This document shows, piece after piece, positions 4,714 through 12,466 of a stretch of DNA of 21,819 bases. Source of the DNA: DASUZB01 sp036377075 (GTDB lineage: Bacteria; Actinomycetota; CALGFH01); assembly GCA_036377075.1 (NCBI GenBank), contig DASUZB010000233.1:1-21819 (forward strand), in the 5' to 3' direction. Within the stretch, counting starts at the first letter, position 1. The number at the start of each line of letters is the position of its first letter. The translations under genes and the position numbers were made by a program. The notes beneath the pieces were generated by a model. The model was not told where the DNA came from. It searched no databases and saw nothing but the letters and a program-made list of their open reading frames with translations.

Positions 4714-6438
4714 ATGCCGGGCAGATCATCTGGAGCAAGCAATACGATCGCCCACCTGCGCGAGCCCTGCCGGACGTGCTTGACTGCGGTGGTGCAGAGG
4801 TTCCCGGCGCCGGCGGCGCCGTCCGCCGACAAGCTGCGGGGCGGCTACTACACCCCGCCGGCGGTGGCGCGCTTCATCGCCGCCTGGGCGAGCGCGGCCG
4901 GGCCGCGGGTGCTCGAACCGAGCTGCGGTGACGGAGCGGTCCTGTCGGTGCTGGCCGAGCGCCTCGGGCGGGTCGGCCCGGCGAGCCAGGCCGTCGGGGT
5001 GGAGCTCAACCCGGTGGAGGCGGCCAAGGCGGCCCGCCACGGGCTGCCGGTGGTGACCGCCGACTTCTTCGCCTGGTTCGGCGGCGCGCACCAGGGATCG
5101 TTCGACGCGGTGGTGGGCAACCCGCCCTACATCCGCTTCGGGAGCTGGACGGAGTCGACCAGGGCGCGGGCGTTCGCCCTGATGCGCGAGGCGGGGCTGC
5201 AGCCGAGCAGGCTCACCAACGCATGGCTGCCGTTCACCGTCGCGTCGGTGCTGGCGCTGCGGCCGGGCGGGCGGGTCGCCCTGGTGCTCCCCGCCGAGCT
5301 GCTGCAGGTCGGCTACGCGGCCCAGCTCCGCAGCTTCCTGGTGGAGAGGCTGGCCGACCTGACCATCGTGAGCTTCCGCCGGCTGCTCTTCGGTGGCGTG
5401 CTGCAGGAGGTGGTGCTGCTGCTCGGCGAGCGCGGCGAGGGCCCGGCACTGGTCCGCGCGGTCGAGTACGAGGACGCCGCCGCGCTGCCCGCCTCGGGTC
5501 GGGTGGCGGACCGGGTGCCGCCGCAGCCGGCGCTGCAGCACGACCGCGAGAAGTGGACCAAGTACCACCTCCGCCCCGAGCAGATCGCGGTGCTCCGCGC
5601 CGTCCGGACCGACGGGCGCACCGGCGTGCTCGGCGACGTCGCCTCGGTCGACGTCGGGGTGGTGTCGGGCCGCAACTCCTTCTTCTGCCTCACCCCCGGG
5701 CAGGCACAGGCGCGCGGGCTCGGGCACCTGTGCGTGCCATTGGTGGCCCGCTCGGCGCAGCTCCGCGGCATCCGCTACACCGAGGAGGACCTGGGCAAAC
5801 AGGCAGCCGAGGAGGCGCGCTGCCTGCTCCTGGCGGTGCCGGAGGACCTGCCGCCAGCGACCGACGCGGCCCTGGCCCGCTACGTCGCCCTCGGCGAGGC
5901 GGAGGGGGTGCACCGCGGCTACAAGTGCTCCATCCGGCGCGCCTGGTGGTCGGTCCCGTCGGTGTGGCGCCCGGACGCCTTCATGCTGCGCCAGATCCAC
6001 GTCGGCCCCAGGGTGGTCGCGAACCTCACCGCCGCGACCTCGACCGACACCGTCCACCGGGTGCGCCTGCACCGCGAGGTCACCGCCGAGCAGCTCGCCA
6101 CCGCCGTGACCAGCTCCCTCACCTTCGCCTTCAGCGAGGTGATGGGGCGCAGCTACGGCGGCGGCATCCTGGAGCTCGAACCGGGCGAGGCGGACGCCCT
6201 GCCGGTGCCCGACCCGCGCCTGGTCGACGCGGGCACGGCGGCGGCGGTCGACCGGCTGCTGCGCGAGGGCGACCTGGACGGTGCCATCGACCTGGTCGAC
6301 GCGCGACTGGTGGTCGGCGCCATGGGCTTCGCGCCAGAGCGGGTCGCCCTGCTCCGCTCCGTCTGGCACGACCTCCGCGAGCGCCGCGCCCGCCGCAGCC
6401 GGCGCGGCGCCACCGTGGCCCCGCCCGGCGGGGGCTAG
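4714..6438 (+). CDS. Solitary gamma-class N6-adenine DNA methyltransferase
   Basis: The product methylates adenine N6 in a specific DNA site using SAM. Motif I is LEPSCGDGAVL (about residue 67), the motif II acidic residue is in VGVELNP, and catalytic motif IV is NPPY (residues 136-139). A large C-terminal part (about 290-540), with VGVVSGRNSFF, KCSIRRAWW and FMLRQIHVGPRVV, looks like the target-recognition domain of TaqI- or Eco57I-like enzymes. The order core-then-TRD fits the gamma class. At 574 residues it is shorter than BREX PglX proteins. The start is uncertain: ATG 4714 has no good ribosome site, and family similarity begins near KLRGGYYTP, so GTG at 4789 or 4792 is equally possible. 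No endonuclease gene lies beside it; the neighbours are a Crp regulator and a PspC locus. It could be an orphan epigenetic methylase or a decayed restriction system. Confidence 0.88.
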   Translation: MPGRSSGASNTIAHLREPCRTCLTAVVQRFPAPAAPSADKLRGGYYTPPAVARFIAAWASAAGPRVLEPSCGDGAVLSVLAERLGRVGPASQAVGVELNPVEAAKAARHGLPVVTADFFAWFGGAHQGSFDAVVGNPPYIRFGSWTESTRARAFALMREAGLQPSRLTNAWLPFTVASVLALRPGGRVALVLPAELLQVGYAAQLRSFLVERLADLTIVSFRRLLFGGVLQEVVLLLGERGEGPALVRAVEYEDAAALPASGRVADRVPPQPALQHDREKWTKYHLRPEQIAVLRAVRTDGRTGVLGDVASVDVGVVSGRNSFFCLTPGQAQARGLGHLCVPLVARSAQLRGIRYTEEDLGKQAAEEARCLLLAVPEDLPPATDAALARYVALGEAEGVHRGYKCSIRRAWWSVPSVWRPDAFMLRQIHVGPRVVANLTAATSTDTVHRVRLHREVTAEQLATAVTSSLTFAFSEVMGRSYGGGILELEPGEADALPVPDPRLVDAGTAAAVDRLLREGDLDGAIDLVDARLVVGAMGFAPERVALLRSVWHDLRERRARRSRRGATVAPPGGG

Positions 6439-6466
6439 GCCACCACCGACGAGGAGCGCTGTGCGG

Positions 6467-6859
6467 TCACGACCGCTCCCTCCCCTCCGGCGGGTCGCCG
6501 GCCGCGGGGCCTTCCTCCGCTGCGTCAGGCTCCCCCGCGCTGCCCGGTGCCGGGTCCTGCAGCTCGTACGGGAGGGCGGCGGCCGCGGCGGGCTCGGGTG
6601 CGGAGCTGGGCTCGGGCCGCGGGAGGGCGACCTCCCGGCCGGAGGTCGTCGTTGCGGTGGGGCCGTCCGCGGTCTCGCCCGCGGGGCGGCGCAGGACGGC
6701 GGCGAGCAGGCCGGCACCGAGGCCGACCAGCGCGATGGGCCACACCCAACGGACGCGGTCGGCCAGCTCCACGTCGCCGACCAGGAAGATCAGGCCGATG
6801 CCGGCGAAGGCGACCCCGGCGATCAGCGAGCCCGGGTCGGGAATACGGCTGCTCCTCAT
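6467..6859 (-). CDS. Small two-helix membrane protein linked to the PspC gene
   Basis: The 130-residue product has two hydrophobic helices in its first 60 residues (SLIAGVAFAGIGLIFLVGD and WVWPIALVGLGAGLLAAVL), then a long Pro/Ala/Glu-rich, probably disordered cytoplasmic tail. The start ATG at 6859 overlaps the stop of the upstream PspC gene as ATGA and has GGAGGTG close upstream, so translation is probably coupled. Small membrane proteins of this kind often sit with PspC/LiaF-like genes in actinobacteria; I infer a helper role in envelope-stress sensing. A longer in-frame extension upstream overlaps the PspC gene and is not supported by a ribosome site. Its 3' end faces the DNA methyltransferase gene with 28 nt between the stops. 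Confidence 0.75.
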   Translation of the reverse strand: MRSSRIPDPGSLIAGVAFAGIGLIFLVGDVELADRVRWVWPIALVGLGAGLLAAVLRRPAGETADGPTATTTSGREVALPRPEPSSAPEPAAAAALPYELQDPAPGSAGEPDAAEEGPAAGDPPEGRERS

Positions 6860-8589
6860 CGTCCCACCTCCACCGCCGGGGCGCCGTTCCAGCCCTGCGG
6901 CTGCTTGTCCCAGTTCCACGTGTCAGGCGGCGGCGTGCCGCGCACCACCTGGACGAGGCCGTAGCCGGCCTCGAGGTCGAGGCTGAGGCGCCCGACGCGC
7001 TCCGATCCCGCCGCGCTGGCGTGCGTGCTCACCTGCACGCCGCCCTCGTCCTGGCGGTCCGGGAACTGGATCACGCCGACACCGGTCTTCGCGTTCATCT
7101 CGACGGGGACGTCCTTCGGCAGGTAGACGGCCACCCTGCCAGCGCCGACGCGGGCGTTGAGCGAGGTGGGCTCCTTGCCGAACTTGACGCCGTTGAGGTC
7201 GATCACCAGGTCGCCGCCGGCGAGCTCGTACTGGCCCTTGATCTCGGCGACCGAGTGCGGCTGCCAGCGCTGCGGCCCGACCCCGCCCCGCAGCGGCACG
7301 TTCAGCACGCTCGCGAGCATGACCACCGGGACCAGCAGGACGCCGAGCAGGACCAGCAGGATGGAGCGCTGGTGAAGCACGGCGCCGACCACCAGACCGA
7401 TGCCGATCACGGTGAGGAACAGGGCCAGGACCCGGCCGATGGTCAGCTCCACCATGCCGACGTTGTCGAGGAAGACGCCCGCCCCGACGGCCAGGAAGGC
7501 GACCGCGAGGGTGACCCAGCCGAGGTTGGAGCGGCCGCGGCGGACGGCCCAGCCCTCCGGGGGCGGCTCGCCCCAGGGCCTGGTCATGGTGTCGGTGCCA
7601 CCCGGCGGCGGGCCACCCCACGTCCGGCCCGAGGTCGCGGCGCCGCCGGCGGCGGGCGGGCCGCCCAGGTCGCCGGCGGTCTGCGAGGCGCCGGCCGGGG
7701 GCGGGGACCCCCATCCGGCCGCCGCCGGCTCCCCGCCCCACGCGGCCGGTGCCGTCCCGGTGGCCATGGCGCCCGCCTGCCGCTGTCCGCCGCCGGCGGA
7801 CAGGTCGCCGGCGGGCGCCTGGGCGCCGCCGCCCAGCCCGGCCGACGGTTCCCTGATCAGCAACACCACCCCGAGGGTGATCAGCACCAGGCCCCAGGCG
7901 ATCCCTGGGCGCTGCACGCCCAGCTCGCCGCCGAGGACCAGCACGGCGACCAGGACCAGCCCGATGCCGATCCAGGTGCGGGCGTTCGGCCGGCGGAGAG
8001 CGGCCTGGCCGATCGACTCGCTGGCGCCGGCGGGCGGGACCATGATCCAGAGGGCCAGGTACAGCAGCAGCCCGACGCCACCGGTGAAGCTGAGCACCAC
8101 GAAGGCGACCCGGAACACCACCGGGTCCACGTTGAAGTAGTCGCCGAGCCCACTGGCCACGCCGGCGAACACCCGCCGGTCCATCCTGCGCGTCAGCCGC
8201 CGCCACGTCCCTCCTGGCGGTGGCCCGCCGGGCCCCGGCGGTGGCTGGTAGCCGCCCGGTGGAGGCGGCGGGCCACCGGGTGGCGGTGGGCCACCGGGCG
8301 GCGGTGACTCCGCGCCTGGCGGTGGCCCCGATGCGGCAGGCGGGTGCCAGCCTTCCCGCGGCGCCTGGCCGCCGGGAGCTGGCTCGCTCGGCGATGGCCG
8401 GCCGGCAGCCTCCCGCGCGCCGGCCGGCCCCTCACCTCCCTCCGGCGCTGGTGCGCCGGCCGGCGCTTCGCCGCCCGCGGCCTGGCCCGCGGCGGCCGGC
8501 TCGGCCGGGGTCAGGCGCTCGGTCGGCTGCTCCTGGTCAGAGGGCCAGCCTTCCGGCTGCTCCGGGAGCGGGTCGGTCCTGTCGCTCAT
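6856..8589 (-). CDS. PspC-domain membrane protein with a C-terminal LiaF-like domain
   Basis: This 577-residue protein starts with about 125 residues rich in Pro, Gly, Ala and Glu, including polyproline-glycine runs, probably disordered in the cytoplasm. A PspC domain follows (about 133-190; MDRRVFAGVASGLGDYFNVD then FRVAFVVLSFTGG), then two more helices around 200-245, a second low-complexity linker (about 250-350), and three or four further helices up to about 430. The end (about 445-555; GDLVIDLNGVKFG, VGAGRVAVYLPKDVPVEMNAK, GVGVIQF) is a beta-helical domain like that of LiaF proteins, which sense or damp cell-envelope stress. ATG 8589 has GAGGA 10 nt upstream; GTG 8598 is an alternative. 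It is transcribed away from a kinase that also has PspC, a strong sign that the two act in one signalling circuit. Confidence 0.88.
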   Translation of the reverse strand: MSDRTDPLPEQPEGWPSDQEQPTERLTPAEPAAAGQAAGGEAPAGAPAPEGGEGPAGAREAAGRPSPSEPAPGGQAPREGWHPPAASGPPPGAESPPPGGPPPPGGPPPPPGGYQPPPGPGGPPPGGTWRRLTRRMDRRVFAGVASGLGDYFNVDPVVFRVAFVVLSFTGGVGLLLYLALWIMVPPAGASESIGQAALRRPNARTWIGIGLVLVAVLVLGGELGVQRPGIAWGLVLITLGVVLLIREPSAGLGGGAQAPAGDLSAGGGQRQAGAMATGTAPAAWGGEPAAAGWGSPPPAGASQTAGDLGGPPAAGGAATSGRTWGGPPPGGTDTMTRPWGEPPPEGWAVRRGRSNLGWVTLAVAFLAVGAGVFLDNVGMVELTIGRVLALFLTVIGIGLVVGAVLHQRSILLVLLGVLLVPVVMLASVLNVPLRGGVGPQRWQPHSVAEIKGQYELAGGDLVIDLNGVKFGKEPTSLNARVGAGRVAVYLPKDVPVEMNAKTGVGVIQFPDRQDEGGVQVSTHASAAGSERVGRLSLDLEAGYGLVQVVRGTPPPDTWNWDKQPQGWNGAPAVEVGR

Positions 8590-8678
8590 GCTGCTCACGT
8601 CCTCGGTCGGTCAGTCAGTCCCTGACCGGGCTCCCGCGAACCCGGTCGGGCACAGCGTGCCCGCAAGGACCCGCCGGC

Positions 8679-8745
8679 ACCATCGGTGATCACCCCTGGG
8701 ATCCCCGGAGGTCCGGCGGGGTGGGTCAGGGTCTTCACCGATGGT
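8679..8745. promoter_or_regulatory. Divergent promoter region with an 11-bp inverted repeat
   Basis: ACCATCGGTGA (8679-8689) and TCACCGATGGT (8735-8745) are perfect inverted copies 45 bp apart. The left copy also overlaps the palindrome GGTGATCACC (8685-8694), and a shorter third match, ACCATCG, lies near 8767. The repeat sits between the divergent PspC and kinase genes. It is a good candidate for autoregulatory binding by the LuxR-type response regulator, although a hairpin in either leader RNA is also possible. Confidence 0.5.
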
Positions 8746-8799
8746 CCCTTCGGCCGGGCGTGCGTACCATCGAACCGCGCCAAGCGCGTCAGGCGGCCC

Positions 8800-10077
8800 A
8801 TGCCGCCGCGCGCCGGCGCGCCGAGCAAGGAGGGCACCATCAGCCAGACGTCGACGCCGCAGCGGCACCGCCTGGTCCCGGCCTGGTCGGTCCCCCGCAG
8901 CGCCGATGACCGCGTGGTCGCCGGCGTGGCCGCCGGCCTCGGGGAGCGCTTCGGCATCGACCCGGTGCTGGTGCGCACCGCGTTCGCGGTGCTGGCGACC
9001 GCCGCGGGCGCCGGCGTGGCCCTGTACCTGCTGGCATGGGGGCTGAGCCACGAACCGGAGCCCGGCGCACCGGTGCGGCGCCGCACCGGTGGCGGGGCGC
9101 GGTCGGCGGTCGCGCTCGGCCTGATCGTCTTCGGGCTGCTGCTGGTGCTGCGCGAGGCCCGCATCTGGTTCGGCGACACGCTGGTGTGGCCGGTGGCGCT
9201 CGCCGGCGCCGGCTTCGCGGTGCTCTGGACCCGCAGCGAGTCGAGCGACCGGGCGCGCTGGGCCGCGGCGCGGCGCCGCTTCCCCGGCAACCCCTTGGAG
9301 ATCGTCTTCGCCGGCCGGATCTCGTTCCTCCGCGTCGCCGCCGGCGCCCTGCTCGTGGCGGCCGGCATGGGCGCCTTCCTCCGCGGCTTCGAGGCCGTGG
9401 CGGTCCTGCCGACGGTGCTGCTGGCGATCGCGGTGACCATCACCGGCCTCGCCCTCATCCTCGGGCCGTGGATCGTTCGGCTCACCCGCCAGCTCGGCGA
9501 CGAGCGCCGCCAGCGGATCCGCTCGGAGGAGCGCGCCGAGGTGGCCGCCCACCTGCACGACTCCGTGCTGCACACGCTCGCGCTGATCCAGCGCGCCGAC
9601 GCACCCCCGGAGGTCACCACCCTGGCCAGGCGGCAGGAACGCGAGCTGCGGACCTGGCTCTACGGCCGCCCGGACGGCAGTGGCGACCAGCGGCTCAGCG
9701 ACGCCGTCGAGGCGATGGCCGACCGGGTCGAGCAGCAGCACCAGGTGGCGGTCGACGCGGTGGTGGTCGGCGACCGGCCGATGGACCAGCACGCCTGGGC
9801 GGTCGTGAAGGCCTGCCAGGAGGCCGCGGTGAACGCCGCCAAGCACTCCGGCGCCGCCCAGGTATCGGTCTACGTCGAGGTCGAGCCGGACGCGATCGAG
9901 GCATTCGTCCGCGACCAGGGCAAGGGCTTCGACCCGGCGGCGGTGCCCGAGGACCGCCGCGGCATCGCCGAGTCGATCCGTGGCCGCATGCGCCGCCACG
10001 GCGGCAGCGCCACGGTGACCAGCGATCCCGGCGAGGGCACCGAGGTCACCCTGCGCCTGCCGCTGGAGGGGCCATGA
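8800..10077 (+). CDS. PspC-fused sensor histidine kinase (HisKA_3/NarL-partner type)
   Basis: The protein carries an N-terminal PspC domain (SADDRVVAGVAAGLGERFGID), three to four further membrane helices, a dimerisation and phosphoacceptor helix with the phospho-His in AHLHDSVLHTLAL, and an HATPase domain (N-box QEAAVNAAKHSGA, G1 box VRDQGKGFDP, final GEGTEVTLRLPL). It autophosphorylates and passes phosphate to the response regulator encoded directly downstream, with an ATGA overlap. The start is in doubt. ATG 8800 has only a weak ribosome site. A strong AAGGAGG at 8827-8833 instead lies 5 nt before an in-frame ATC at 8839, after which the product would begin SQTSTPQRHRLVPAW. GTG 8686 would fall inside the inverted repeat and is unlikely. 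The pairing with a divergent PspC/LiaF-like gene indicates envelope-stress sensing. Confidence 0.9.
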   Translation: MPPRAGAPSKEGTISQTSTPQRHRLVPAWSVPRSADDRVVAGVAAGLGERFGIDPVLVRTAFAVLATAAGAGVALYLLAWGLSHEPEPGAPVRRRTGGGARSAVALGLIVFGLLLVLREARIWFGDTLVWPVALAGAGFAVLWTRSESSDRARWAAARRRFPGNPLEIVFAGRISFLRVAAGALLVAAGMGAFLRGFEAVAVLPTVLLAIAVTITGLALILGPWIVRLTRQLGDERRQRIRSEERAEVAAHLHDSVLHTLALIQRADAPPEVTTLARRQERELRTWLYGRPDGSGDQRLSDAVEAMADRVEQQHQVAVDAVVVGDRPMDQHAWAVVKACQEAAVNAAKHSGAAQVSVYVEVEPDAIEAFVRDQGKGFDPAAVPEDRRGIAESIRGRMRRHGGSATVTSDPGEGTEVTLRLPLEGP

Positions 10078-10748
10078 GCGGCACCGGCTCGCCCGAGGGA
10101 TCCCAGGAGGACGGGCGCACGCGCGTGTTCCTGGTCGACGACCACCGCTTCTTCCTCTCCGGCCTGCGTGCCGAGCTGGGTGAGGAGTTCGAGATCGTGG
10201 GGGACGCCGGCGACGTGGACGGCGCGGTCGAGGGCATCGTGCGCGGGCGCCCCGACGTGGTCCTGCTCGACGTCCACCTGCCCGGCGGTGGTGGCCGCAC
10301 CGTGATCGAGGCGGTCCACCGGCGCGAGCCGGAGGTCCGCTTCCTCGCCCTGTCGGTGTCGGACGCGGCCGAGGACGTGATCGCGGTGATCCGCGCCGGG
10401 GCGCGCGGCTACGTGACCAAGTCGATCTCCCCCGCGGACCTGGCCGAGGCCATCCGGCGCGTGCGGGAGGGCGACGCGGTGTTCTCCCCGCGCCTGGCCG
10501 GGTTCGTGCTCGACGCCTTCCGCGGGCGCATCAGCGGGCCGATCGACCCGGAGCTGGACCAGCTCACCGCACGCGAGCAGGAGGTCCTGCGGCACATCGC
10601 GCGCGGCTTCACCTACAAGGAGGTCGGCAGGCGGCTGCACCTGTCGGTGAAGACGGTCGAGACCCACGTCTCCTCGGTGCTGCGCAAGCTGCAGCTCTCG
10701 AGCCGCTACGAGCTGACCCGCTGGGCCACCGACCGCCGCCTGGTCTGA
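10074..10748 (+). CDS. LuxR/NarL-family response regulator, partner of the PspC kinase
   Basis: The 224-residue protein has a receiver domain (about 16-135) with the acidic pair in VFLVDDHRFF, the phosphoacceptor Asp in VVLLDVHLPGG, a Ser in ALSVSD at the Thr position and the conserved Lys in YVTKS. A LuxR-type helix-turn-helix follows (about 160-220; LTAREQEVLRHIARGFTYKEV, then LHLSVKTVETHVSSVLRKL). It starts within the kinase stop (ATGA, 10074-10077) and has GGAGGGG just upstream, so it is translationally coupled to the kinase. It probably binds the inverted repeat at 8679-8745 and controls both arms of the divergon. The gene ends 11 nt before the stop of the convergent glycosidase-like gene. 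Confidence 0.92.
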   Translation: MSGTGSPEGSQEDGRTRVFLVDDHRFFLSGLRAELGEEFEIVGDAGDVDGAVEGIVRGRPDVVLLDVHLPGGGGRTVIEAVHRREPEVRFLALSVSDAAEDVIAVIRAGARGYVTKSISPADLAEAIRRVREGDAVFSPRLAGFVLDAFRGRISGPIDPELDQLTAREQEVLRHIARGFTYKEVGRRLHLSVKTVETHVSSVLRKLQLSSRYELTRWATDRRLV

Positions 10749-10759
10749 ACGGCGCGGCG

Positions 10760-11551
10760 CTACCGGCGCCCTCCGCCTGGCACCGGCGCGGACTGGCCGC
10801 TCGGGGCGGGCTCCAGGACGAACGAGACCACGCCCTCGACGTTCAGGGGGAGCGTTGCCGTGACCGGCGGGGGCCCGGCGGCGAGCGGCTCGTCGGGCCG
10901 GTACTCGGTGACCAGCCAGCGCTTGCCGGGGTAGTGGCGGGCGAGCACCGCGAGGGTCCGGTCGAGTGCCCGGCTGCCGCTGGCCAGCAACGGGCTGGGG
11001 GCGACGGCGCGCACGCCGATCACGTCGGCCCGGCCGAAGGCCTCGCGGCAGGCCCCGTACCAGGTCTCCTGCTCGATCGGGCCGAGGCCGGGCGAGACGA
11101 AGGTCGCCTCGGGGAACTCGTTGCGGCAACGCCGGATGGTCTGGCCGAACCAGCTGCACCAGCCCCATAGCCAGTCGTGCCGTTCCCGCTCCGGGGCGTC
11201 ACGCCACTCGGCGGTGTTGGGCTCGTTGCCGATCTCCACCCAGATGCCACGGTGCCGCTGGTACCAGGGGCGGATCTCGGCGGCGACCTGGTCAGGGAAG
11301 GGAAAGTTCCAGCGGAAGCCCTGGTCACCCGTGTGGGTGCGGACGATCGTGACGCCCGGGATCTGGTGCAGCACGCGCCGCATGTTCTCGTCCGACCAGC
11401 CACCGGCCGGCGTGCCCCAGTCGGCGTTGACCACCTTCTTCGCGTCGTACTCGCCGGCCGCCATGCGGCCGGCGAGGTCGTCGAGGCAGGGCACGGTCAT
11501 CACCAGGCCGCGCAGCGGCCAGCCGTGTCGTCGGTCCTTCATCCTCGCCAT
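10760..11551 (-). CDS. Cytoplasmic clan-A glycoside-hydrolase-like protein
   Basis: The 263-residue product resembles a small TIM-barrel glycoside hydrolase of clan GH-A. The block GIWVEIGNEPN carries the expected acid/base Glu (Glu110), and WLVTEYR carries a Glu at the expected nucleophile position (Glu216). DVIGVRAVAP between them matches the usual DVIGVHAY strand, but with Arg in place of His. No signal peptide is seen, so the protein should act in the cytoplasm. It is short for a GH-A enzyme, and the N-terminal strand region is poorly conserved. The substrate is unknown, and loss of the His may mean altered or lost activity. The start is ambiguous: GTG 11557, ATG 11551 or ATG 11542 (GAGG directly before the last). 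Confidence 0.7.
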   Translation of the reverse strand: MARMKDRRHGWPLRGLVMTVPCLDDLAGRMAAGEYDAKKVVNADWGTPAGGWSDENMRRVLHQIPGVTIVRTHTGDQGFRWNFPFPDQVAAEIRPWYQRHRGIWVEIGNEPNTAEWRDAPERERHDWLWGWCSWFGQTIRRCRNEFPEATFVSPGLGPIEQETWYGACREAFGRADVIGVRAVAPSPLLASGSRALDRTLAVLARHYPGKRWLVTEYRPDEPLAAGPPPVTATLPLNVEGVVSFVLEPAPSGQSAPVPGGGRR

Positions 11552-11576
11552 CACCACTGTCGTCGCGGTCTGCCGG

Positions 11577-11621
11577 ACTACCGATCCCTTCCCCGCTGAG
11601 CGGGTCCCTGAACTCGGTAGT
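11577..11621. terminator. Nested hairpin downstream of the ABC permease gene
   Basis: ACTACCGA (11577-11584) pairs with TCGGTAGT (11614-11621), and inside this CCCGC-TGA-GCGGG (11592-11604) forms a second perfect stem. It lies between the permease stop (11645) and the start of the next gene on the same strand (about 11551). It may end the ABC operon transcript or control the glycosidase-like gene. No T-run follows. Confidence 0.45.
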
Positions 11622-11644
11622 TCGTGAAGGGGCTCGGCCCGCTC

Positions 11645-12466
11645 CTACGTATAGCGGGTGACGTAGCCGCGTTCGCGGAAGACCCGCAGCATGCGGGCGA
11701 GGAAGGCGCAGGCGGCCGCGGAGACGAGCAGGGTGGTCAGGGCGGCGAGGCCGAGCTCGCCCCAGGCCATGCCGTGGCCGTCGACCAGGGAGCGGCCGGC
11801 CGCGAAGGCATGGGTGGTCGGCAGCACCAGGCTGATCGGGCGCAGCACCGCCGGCAGGGCAGCCACCGGGTAGAACACCCCCGACAGGGGCATGACCACG
11901 AACAGGATGCCCCAGGCGAACGCCTCGGCACCGTTGCCGAAGCGCAGCACCAGCCCGATCACGAACAGCGCCACCGACCAGCCGGCGATCAACAGCAGCA
12001 GCATCAGCGGCACGATCGCCAGGCCGAGCGAGGCGGCGTTGAACGAGTAGAAGGTGGCCGCGGCCACGGCCACCACCCCGACGCCGAGGACGAGCTTGAT
12101 CAGGCCGAACGCGGCCACCCCGGCGACGAACTCCCATTCCCGCATGGGCGTCACCGACATGCTGAGCACCTGGCGCGACCAGGTCTCCTCCAGGAAGCCG
12201 GTGGCCACGGCGATCTGCGACTGGTAGACCACGTGCCACAGCACGATGCCGGCGAGCAGGTAGCCGATCGAGCGGCCACCGCCGCCGCCCTGGCGCGCGA
12301 AGAACACCGCGATCGATCCGAACAGCACCGCGTCGACCAGGGGCCAGATGGTGACGTCGAAGAGCCGGTGCGGGCTGCGCCACAGGACGTAGGCGTGGCG
12401 GCGGGCGATCGCCTTGATGCGGGCGGAGGTCGCCGACCAGCCCTGCAGGGTGGCGGCGCTCACCAT
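11645..12466 (-). CDS. ABC-2-type transporter permease
   Basis: The 273-residue product has six predicted membrane helices and the layout of ABC-2 permeases. A cytoplasmic start (KAIARRHAYVLWRSPHRLFD) is followed by helices such as IWPLVDAVLFGSIAVFF, a central loop with EETWSRQVLSMSVTPM typical of exporters of this class, and the conserved late block VVMPLSGVFYPVAALP. It would form the membrane channel with the ATPase encoded just upstream. Its ATG at 12466 overlaps the ATPase stop by 7 nt and has GGAAGGAG 4 nt before it, so the two are co-translated. Substrates of such pairs include drugs, lipids and polysaccharides; the sequence does not decide which. Confidence 0.88.
   Translation of the reverse strand: MVSAATLQGWSATSARIKAIARRHAYVLWRSPHRLFDVTIWPLVDAVLFGSIAVFFARQGGGGGRSIGYLLAGIVLWHVVYQSQIAVATGFLEETWSRQVLSMSVTPMREWEFVAGVAAFGLIKLVLGVGVVAVAAATFYSFNAASLGLAIVPLMLLLLIAGWSVALFVIGLVLRFGNGAEAFAWGILFVVMPLSGVFYPVAALPAVLRPISLVLPTTHAFAAGRSLVDGHGMAWGELGLAALTTLLVSAAACAFLARMLRVFRERGYVTRYT

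Noticed and set aside
4726..6717. Long minus-strand ORF of 663 codons opposite the DNA methyltransferase
   Set aside because: It is a GC-rich shadow: low-complexity Arg/Ala/Gly sequence, no motifs, fully overlapping a motif-rich real gene.
8611..9999. Minus-strand ORF of 462 codons opposite the histidine kinase
   Set aside because: Shadow of the kinase gene; composition dominated by Arg, Ala, Gly and His with no domain.
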